Below, piece by piece: positions 21,901 through 27,322 of a stretch of DNA of 27,322 bases. Position numbers and translations under genes: made by a program. How positions within the stretch are numbered: the first letter of the stretch is position 1; the number at the start of each line of letters is the position of its first letter. This DNA comes from Mycogone perniciosa (taxonomy: Eukaryota > Ascomycota > Sordariomycetes > Hypocreales > Hypocreaceae), in NCBI GenBank assembly GCA_025331125.1, contig JAOALB010000289.1, forward strand, positions 1-27,322, written 5' to 3'. The notes beneath the pieces were generated by a model. The model had not been told where the DNA came from, did no database searches, and saw only the letters and a program-made list of their open reading frames with translations.

Positions 21901-22014
21901 TACTCCGTATCTACGAAGTACTAATCTTAACAACATGGCATTTCCAGATTGCGCCATGTGTCCGGGCGGAACCGCATCGAAGCCCAATCCTTATGCACTG
22001 CGGAGTACGGAGTA
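21901..22014. repeat. Inverted pair of spacer motifs, 114 bp end to end
   Basis: TACTCCGTA at 21901-21909 and TACGGAGTA at 22006-22014 face each other as short inverted ends. TACGAAGTA lies just inside the left end (21912-21920) and GCGGAGTA abuts the right copy. No clear target-site duplication was seen. Confidence 0.5.
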
Positions 22015-23434
22015 CGCTGTCAGCTATACCGGACATGAGTCGGAGGCCCTGTTTAGGGAACTTCAGCTGCCTTCGATCCCAGAGCCTTGGTTGAATGCCG
22101 TCATTAACGCACCGCGGCCCGAACTTCAGACGGAACGTGCACCATCACGACTGAAACTCGTATTGCCAAGGAAGATGATCCTGGTGAGGATGCAAATACG
22201 TCCACGTGAGCACTGAGTCCACAAGGCATCCATCACTGACACGGACACGTAGGGCAGAACGATGAGATGGCAGAGAAACACGGTGGAGTGGTCTTGACTG
22301 CCATACCGCCATTGTGTATCCAGGTGGATCATTAAGCCACAGAGGCAACAGTAGTGTTACCATACCTACGAGTACGAGTACTGAGCTGATGCCTTGTCTG
22401 ATGATGTCGGAACTCTCCCTCCCCACCACCAAGAAACCTATGTGGCGTTGACATAGAACATTTGAGAATCGAAACTCCGCCTTTTCAACCACGTCGATAT
22501 GTTTCTTAATTTAGTGCCTTCTATCTATCTACAAGTACGGAGTAGTATGAACTCCTCTCCTGTACCTTGCAGTGATATGTCCTTGGCGCATGCATAGCTC
22601 CATTTGTATTCCAACTGTTCTCTCTTGAAAGAAGCCGGTTGGTCCGTCACCTTTCAACTCATGGAGACTTACCAATCAACCAAGCAATCGCCAGAAGCCA
22701 CATCTATCCATGTGCTTACCAAAAGACCGGGGAGGAACACATGACCTTCCAGGGCGAGAATGAAGATGACACGACACCAGAGTTGCCACGTCTTCCATAA
22801 AACACGTCCATGAATTCGCCCCATCCGTGCGTCCCATACCGACTACAGGGTAAGTCAACCTCCACAGTCATTTCGTCCCCTCTGAATCACACATTTGCCC
22901 CCAGAACAACCCGTGAGTTCGAAATTCTTCTAATACTCATGCGCCATATCACAATATTCATCCGTCATCGGAGCAGAGCGCAAATGTGGCGAAGCGCGGC
23001 TGATTCTTCCTCCCGCTTCACGCTATCGCAGGGAACACTAGCCATGTGACCACCGCTATGACCGTGATGACGAGATGAGAAGCTGACGATATGACTCCGT
23101 GCTTCGTAGTGAAGAAAAATAAGCACCAGTTTACACTCGTATGACCTCACATGATGGTAATTGTTAGGCAGCCAAGGTCAGGAACATGGTGCAAGTCATC
23201 AACCTAGTTCTTCATTCCATTCAACAAGATACCAACAGCATTCGGGCCTGCTTTCTCTAGGCACACAGAATAGCTACTCAATACAAGCAAGTTGAAAATC
23301 CCCCAACATCCTCTGACCACGCCGTTTTTGTTTCGTTGGCCTACCCATTTGCAACCAAGATCCTTGGGCCGCCTGCCCTGACCGAGCCTGGTATCGTAAT
23401 AAAGCAAGACATTCCAAAATGCGTAGTGGCAACC

Positions 23435-25460
23435 CTACGACGCCATGTAGGTGCTGGCATCGACACCCTCCTTCGGGAACTCACTACAAGGTAAAAATGT
23501 TAGCAACTGTTACAAAGACCAGGCTCAACCAGGAAATGCTTACGGAAGGGCGACTTCGAATCGCTTCTCAATCTCCTTCAGAACCTCCTGGTCCTGATCG
23601 TTGCTCACAAACGAGATGGCAAGACCCTTGGTACCGAAACGACCGGCACGACCAACACGATGGAGGTAGGAGTTAGCATCTCCGGGTAGATCGTAGTTGA
23701 TAGCCAGGTTGATACGCTCAATATCGATACCTCGACCAAAGACGTCAGTGGCAACGCAGATTCTCTTCTTGAACTCCTTGAACTCCTTGTAACGGCGAAT
23801 ACTACACACTGTTAGATGCCTTGTCATGTCCATGTTGTTGAACAAAACTTACCGCTCCTCCTGGCTGACTCCGGAGTGGACAGCGATCGAAGGGAAGTTG
23901 CACTCCCGAAGTAGCTTATCCAGCTCCGTAGCACGGACAGTGCTCTTGACAAAGATAATAACCTGGTTGAACTGAAGGTCATCCAGAAGCTCGTTCAGCT
24001 TTCGATTCTTCTCCCGCTCCTCCAGCTTGATGTAGTATTGCTGGAGACCGTGGAGAGTAAGCTTGGTGTCCTCATCGACGTAGTGCTCCGTGGGATTCTG
24101 CATGAACTTTCGGCAGATGGGCTTAATGGCATCAGAGAGCGTGGCTGAAAACATCATGACCTGCTTCTGCTGAGGAGTAGCACGGAAAACATCCTGGACG
24201 TCAGTGCGCATATCTGTATCAAATTAGTCCGTGTTCAGAGCGACAACGCATCGTAGCAAGTGCCACCTACCGGGCTGGTCGAGCATTTTGTCGCACTCGT
24301 CGAGAACGAAGATACGGACACTGCCGAGTCGGAGGGCCTTGTCGCGGACCAGAGCCTTGAGACGGCCAGGAGTGCCGACAATGATGTGAGGGCAAGTGTC
24401 CTTGTTCTTCAGCGTCTCCATGTCTGTCTTGATGGGGGTACCACCATAGAAGACGCCAGTCTTAATGTCAGGCATATACTTGCTGAATCGGTTGTATTCG
24501 TCTCGGATCTGGTAGGCCAGCTCACGAGTGTGGCACATGACGACGACCGAGACTTCGCCATTGACAGGTTCGACTTGTTGGAGCGTGGCGAGGACGAAGA
24601 CGGCAGTCTTTCCCAAACCCGACTTGGCCTGGCAGATAATATCTCCACCCAGCAGAGCTTGAGGAATACAGGTTTGTTGGACTGTCGATCGAGCGGATGT
24701 TAGACTAGTGTTACCAAGCAGAAGCGAACGATGGGGATTATGCGTCAAGGTCCGTCCATCGTCGCAGCGTGAACGTGATATAGAACGGTGGTCTCCCAAC
24801 CCGGACTGAGATAATGTGCCAGGGTTCCTAGCCACTCAGTCCAAGTAAATGGTGTCTGCGCAGAGGTCGCACAAAGAGACGGCTCATCAAATTTTTTTCT
24901 GGCCCATGGTTCTTGAAGCCATTTTTATTGGGCCCTCAACACATCCGAGACTCGTCTTCACGAGCTCCGTAATATCGACGCGCAAACTCAGCGGGTTCCT
25001 TTACGAGCTGCGGTATTCTTTTTCTGCGGATGCCACCATTCTAGGCACGTAGCCTGCCACAGACGTGGTAGAAACCGGTTCCCCAGATACTAATCGTATG
25101 GTCTTCGACAGAAAGGCCAACCGGGTTTGAAATCGGCCGAGCTTCCTTTTTGCTTGCGAGATGGACGGACGCTTGCTTTGAAGGGAGGGGAGGACTTTTG
25201 TGATGACTTAGGGTGGTATTAGAATTTCATGACTGACCCTCCGAAGGATGCTCGAAACCACAGTCGCCAATAGCGCGAAGCAGCTCAGGCTTCAGAAGGA
25301 AGTCGCGGAAACCAGTCGAGTGGATACCGACATAGCTGCCCTTCTTGTCGACGTTGTTACCAGCCGCGAGCTCGCCCTTCTTGCCGTTGGACGCAGCCGC
25401 CGTCTCGTTGGCTCCGATCTCCTCGTCGGAGTAGTCGATGAGGTCCTCCTCGTGAGACAT
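23435..25460 (-). CDS. sub2: Sub2/UAP56 DEAD-box RNA helicase (splicing and mRNA export)
   Basis: Five exons, 25460-25238, 24681-24271, 24213-23853, 23801-23544 and 23483-23435, give 433 aa, the usual Sub2 length. Introns are 556, 57, 51 and 60 nt, all GT-AG, and every join restores the conserved sequence (for example HPSE, V across the join, QQTCIPQALLGG). Motifs: Q-motif region GFEHPSEVQQ, Walker A AKSGLGKT (93-100), TRELAYQI, TPGRL, motif II DECD (202-205) as in Sub2 rather than DEAD, SAT, and motif VI HRVGRAGR (379-386). The C-terminus ends STYMAS, also Sub2-like. The N-terminus is acidic (EEDLIDYSDEEIG). Sub2 remodels the branch-site complex during spliceosome assembly and, within TREX, loads the mRNA exporter. 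The first intron is ten times longer than the others. It is divergent from the Rpp21-like gene. Confidence 0.97.
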
Positions 25461-25910
25461 ATTTGCGGTTTGAGAGTTTGTTAGGAGATGGGAAGCGGTT
25501 GGGCAGAACCACAGACGTCGTTCTCGAGTTTGGCGCCGACGGTAAGGCGCGTTGGCGGGCTAGAAAAGAGGACCCAAATTATCAAGAGGCTGGAATATCG
25601 AGATGAAGGGAAAGGAAAAGGTTGGCAAAAAGACTGAGATGATGGTTTGTTGATTGCAGCACCACGTAAAGTAACTGCTCTCAATGGCGATGAGAAGGGA
25701 AGATCGTAAGACTGCTGTCGAGGGAGGGAGAAGACGAGGGAAAGGAGCCGCGACTGAGTCAGCGTGGCCCGTGCACGCGTACCACAACAGACGGATTCAC
25801 GTGATCAGTAAACTCTAACCGTACAGTGTGAATCTGATTGTACTCTGTACTTTGAGCGGTGACTGCAACATCTTGATAATTCTTCACCTTGACCAGCACT
25901 CTGTGCAGCC
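25461..25910. promoter_or_regulatory. Divergent promoter between sub2 and the Rpp21-like gene
   Basis: A 450-bp spacer between outward-facing start codons. Pyrimidine-rich stretches near 25580-25640, read on the minus strand, lie upstream of sub2. No TACTCCGTA copy is present. Shared promoter use is inferred from orientation. Confidence 0.55.
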
Positions 25911-26441
25911 ATGGCAAAGGCCAAAGGCGCAACGGGCATTCCAAACAGGCACATCTACAACAGAGCCTCCTATCTTTACCAAGCAGCCAATTACCTGGCT
26001 CGCCGCCTACAGGAGAACAAACATCCTCAACATGGCTCACCTCCAGAAGGACACAGTGCTGTCACGCAGGATGACCAAGAGCGCAAGGCAGCAATGAATC
26101 TGTCTCGCCAAGTTGTCTCTGACATGAGATCAGTGTCTCTGAAAGCGCAGATTCGACAAAGCCCGGAAATCAAGAAGACAATCTGCAAATTCTGTGACAC
26201 TCTTCAAATCGAAGGCAAGACGTGCCACTCAACTGTGGAAAACTCTAGCAGGGGCGGTAAAAAACCATGGGCAGATGTCCTCGTAATTCGGTGTGGTACG
26301 TGCGGCAATACGAAGCGATATCCGGTCAGCGCACCGAGGCAAAAGAGGAAATCGGTTCGTAATCCCGAGTCTTCCAAGGCTCAGCCGTCAGGGGACAGCG
26401 GTACGGAATCCACGGATATTATGTCTATGCCGACAACGTGA
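25911..26441 (+). CDS. rpr2: RNase P protein subunit, Rpr2/Rpp21/Snm1 family
   Basis: A single exon of 176 codons from the ATG at 25911 to a TGA at 26439. The N-terminus has the family's helical start (MAKAKGATGIPNRHIYNRAS, then YLYQAANYLA). Residues 92-131 contain a zinc-ribbon pattern, CKFC (C92, C95) and CGTC (C128, C131), with IKKTICKFCDTL before and VIRCGTCGNTKRYPV after, as in Rpp21/Rpr2. The basic and then Ser-rich tail (PRQKRKSVRNPESSKAQ) is poorly conserved. These proteins are subunits of nuclear RNase P, which trims the 5' leaders of tRNAs, or of the related RNase MRP (Snm1). I favour the RNase P subunit on the N-terminal helices, but the Snm1 role cannot be excluded. It is divergent from sub2, so both neighbours act in RNA metabolism. 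Confidence 0.9.
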   Translation: MAKAKGATGIPNRHIYNRASYLYQAANYLARRLQENKHPQHGSPPEGHSAVTQDDQERKAAMNLSRQVVSDMRSVSLKAQIRQSPEIKKTICKFCDTLQIEGKTCHSTVENSSRGGKKPWADVLVIRCGTCGNTKRYPVSAPRQKRKSVRNPESSKAQPSGDSGTESTDIMSMPTT

Positions 26442-26446
26442 CGTCA
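26439..26446. promoter_or_regulatory. CRE palindrome TGACGTCA over the Rpp21 stop codon
   Basis: A perfect TGACGTCA (within GTGACGTCAC) overlaps the TGA stop of the Rpp21-like gene. Because it lies between convergent genes it may be chance. Confidence 0.3.
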
Positions 26447-26979
26447 CCTCAGGGAGATGAATCTGACATCCGCGATGCCTTGCCTGTCATCTTTGGCGAC
26501 AAGCCACCCTTTGTTGGCAAGCCAAGCCACACAGGAGATATCGACGCCCATTGAGCACGCTATGCATTCACGATCAACCCGACGACAAGGGGTCTCAGTG
26601 CTTGGGAAACAGCCCGGGCAAGGAGCCGATTTCGAGACTCGTACATGACCCATTGGTTTTGTGGAAAAGAGCCTAGCACCCGACCTCAGCAGGCGGATTG
26701 AACACGATAGGTGGTGTAAGAACTATCTGAGCTTTTTAAGCAATTCTTGCGAAGGACACAGCTCTCAAAAAGGAATAGATGTTGCACCGCGAGACGGAAA
26801 TATCAACGCAAGGCCAGGCCTGAAACGACTCTGTTGTCACAGAGCTGGACTCAGATAATGAATAGATGAAATGATCTTCACCAGTGTCTCTCCCAACCTG
26901 CCAGAATCTCCCCTTCATAACCTTGTTCACATAAACAATCGTAGCATCGTCTCACTCCGAGGAATTCAACCTCGCAACC
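26442..26979. other. Convergent 3' flanks of the Rpp21-like and Hsk3-like genes
   Basis: A 538-bp spacer with short unremarkable ORFs on both strands and no gene I can support. It is probably the 3' UTRs of the flanking genes. Confidence 0.6.
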
Positions 26980-27213
26980 TCACCGACCCGTCTCCTTAAC
27001 GCTCTCCTCCCCAAGCACCTTACTAGCAGCCATGAACCTGCGCCCATTAGTATCACAATCCCCAAACACATGCTCCTCAATATATACTCACAAGCCACCA
27101 TGCCAACTCCCCAATCCCCTCATCGCCTCCGCCTGCACACTCGTCATCCGCAGCAAGTTCTCCGTGTCAGACAAATTCGCTGACAACTGCTCAAGCTGAG
27201 AATGCAAATGCGC
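26980..27213 (-). CDS. hsk3: DASH/Dam1 complex subunit Hsk3-like (5' partial)
   Basis: Two terminal exons are visible: 27213-27092 and 27037-26980, ending in TGA. They are joined by a 54-nt intron with donor GTGAGT, a branch-like ACTAAT and acceptor GCGCAG. The acceptor of an upstream intron (GAATTAG) precedes 27213; its donor and the first exon, with the start codon, appear to lie beyond the window edge. The visible 59 residues read HLHSQLEQLSANLSDTENLL, RMTSVQAEAMRGLGSWHGGL and FMAASKVLGEESVKETGR, matching fungal Hsk3, a protein of roughly 70-100 aa that is mostly coiled coil. Hsk3 is a subunit of the fungal DASH ring that couples kinetochores to spindle microtubules. The upstream intron carries a 12-base homopolymer (27284-27295). 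Family assignment is good for so short a protein. Confidence 0.85.
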
Positions 27214-27283
27214 CTAATTCACACCACAGTCAGGAACAAAAGAACAAGGAAAAATAATAAAGCGGGCGGGATAACAGTAAGAA

Positions 27284-27295
27284 GGGGGGGGGGGG
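27284..27295. repeat. 12-base G run (C run on the hsk3 strand)
   Basis: An uninterrupted homopolymer inside the apparent 5' intron of the Hsk3-like gene. A run of the same length (C) occurs at 6436-6447. Such runs are prone to length error in assembly. Confidence 0.8.
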
Positions 27296-27322
27296 TCATA
27301 AACAAAAACAGCCCATGGCCAC

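Larger units (their letters stand above)
1948..22544. repeat. Dispersed 9-mer family TACTCCGTA / TACGGAGTA
   Basis: Exact copies read by eye start at 1948, 2243, 2880, 3123, 3130, 7110, 12908, 17758, 18014, 19010, 20760, 20767, 21901, 22006 and 22536. All are outside supported coding exons. Chance alone would give about 0.2 copies for both orientations in a window this size, assuming equal base use. Confidence 0.85.
17751..23434. other. Gene-free, motif-rich spacer upstream of the cyclin and downstream of sub2
   Basis: About 5.7 kb, or about 7.5 kb counted from the cyclin start, in which I can support no gene on either strand. ORFs up to 189 codons exist (21647-22216, plus), but they lack recognisable domains and that one runs through three spacer motif copies. 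The stretch holds many TACGGAGTA-family sites, an 11-bp perfect hairpin at 19701-19730, CT and AGGCG microsatellites and several 10-bp duplications. It is not AT-rich, so it does not look like a strongly RIP-mutated transposon relic. The last few hundred bases are probably the sub2 3' UTR. Confidence 0.6.

Noticed and set aside
21901..22014. A miniature transposable element (MITE) bounded by inverted TACTCCGTA ends
   Set aside because: The inverted ends are only the 9-bp motif itself, no target-site duplication is visible, and the interior has no second copy in the window.
21647..22216. Plus-strand ORF of 189 codons in the gene-poor region
   Set aside because: No recognisable domain, and it runs through copies of the TACTCCGTA/TACGAAGTA/TACGGAGTA family that are otherwise only in spacers. 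It overlaps other long ORFs in different frames.
24224..24835. A start codon upstream of sub2 exon 2 (continuous ORF through the intron)
   Set aside because: The sequence before 24681 is intron: the conserved N-terminal exon at 25460-25238 joins exactly at the V75 codon, and the intronic translation is not Sub2-like.

Overview
The window looks like nuclear DNA of a filamentous ascomycete, probably a Sordariomycete and perhaps Hypocreales. The reasons are short 50-100 nt GT-AG introns, typical fungal housekeeping proteins with Pezizomycotina-type sequence, gene-poor spacers of mixed composition, and an F-box family common in these fungi. No organelle, plasmid or viral gene was recognised, and no tRNA, rRNA, CRISPR array or intact transposon was found. 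The organism call is inference from protein and intron style.

Layout, left to right. (1) 1-1503, minus: Las17/WASP actin nucleation promoter, running off the left edge. (2) 2413-2680, minus: a two-exon 65-aa hydrophilic protein, divergent from (3) 3259-6160, plus: the XPF/Rad1 structure-specific endonuclease of nucleotide excision repair (947 aa). (4) 6487-6754, minus: a 69-aa membrane-prone protein starting MGAVVSC, convergent with XPF. (5) 7957-9654, minus: a mitochondrial Mrs2-type Mg2+ channel (527 aa) whose signature GMN reads GAN. (6) 10286-11400, plus: an F-box protein, divergent from Mrs2. (7) 13734-15922, minus: a Pho85-type (Pcl) cyclin of 707 aa. (8) 15923-23434: about 7.5 kb with no gene I can support. 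(9) 23435-25460, minus: the Sub2/UAP56 DEAD-box helicase (433 aa, five exons, one 556-nt intron), divergent from (10) 25911-26441, plus: an Rpr2/Rpp21-type RNase P protein. (11) 26980-27213, minus: the C-terminal exons of a DASH subunit Hsk3-like protein, whose 5' end lies beyond the right edge.

The genes are ordinary core functions (actin assembly, DNA repair, Mg2+ uptake, cell cycle, mRNA export, RNase P, kinetochore) and do not form a pathway or cluster. Three divergent pairs share promoters of 450-631 bp.

The most unusual signal is in the spacers. A 9-mer, TACTCCGTA or its reverse complement TACGGAGTA, occurs at least 15 times, including a perfect 16-bp palindrome. Close relatives (TACTTCGTA, TACTCGTA) are also repeated. 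I saw none of these inside a supported coding exon.
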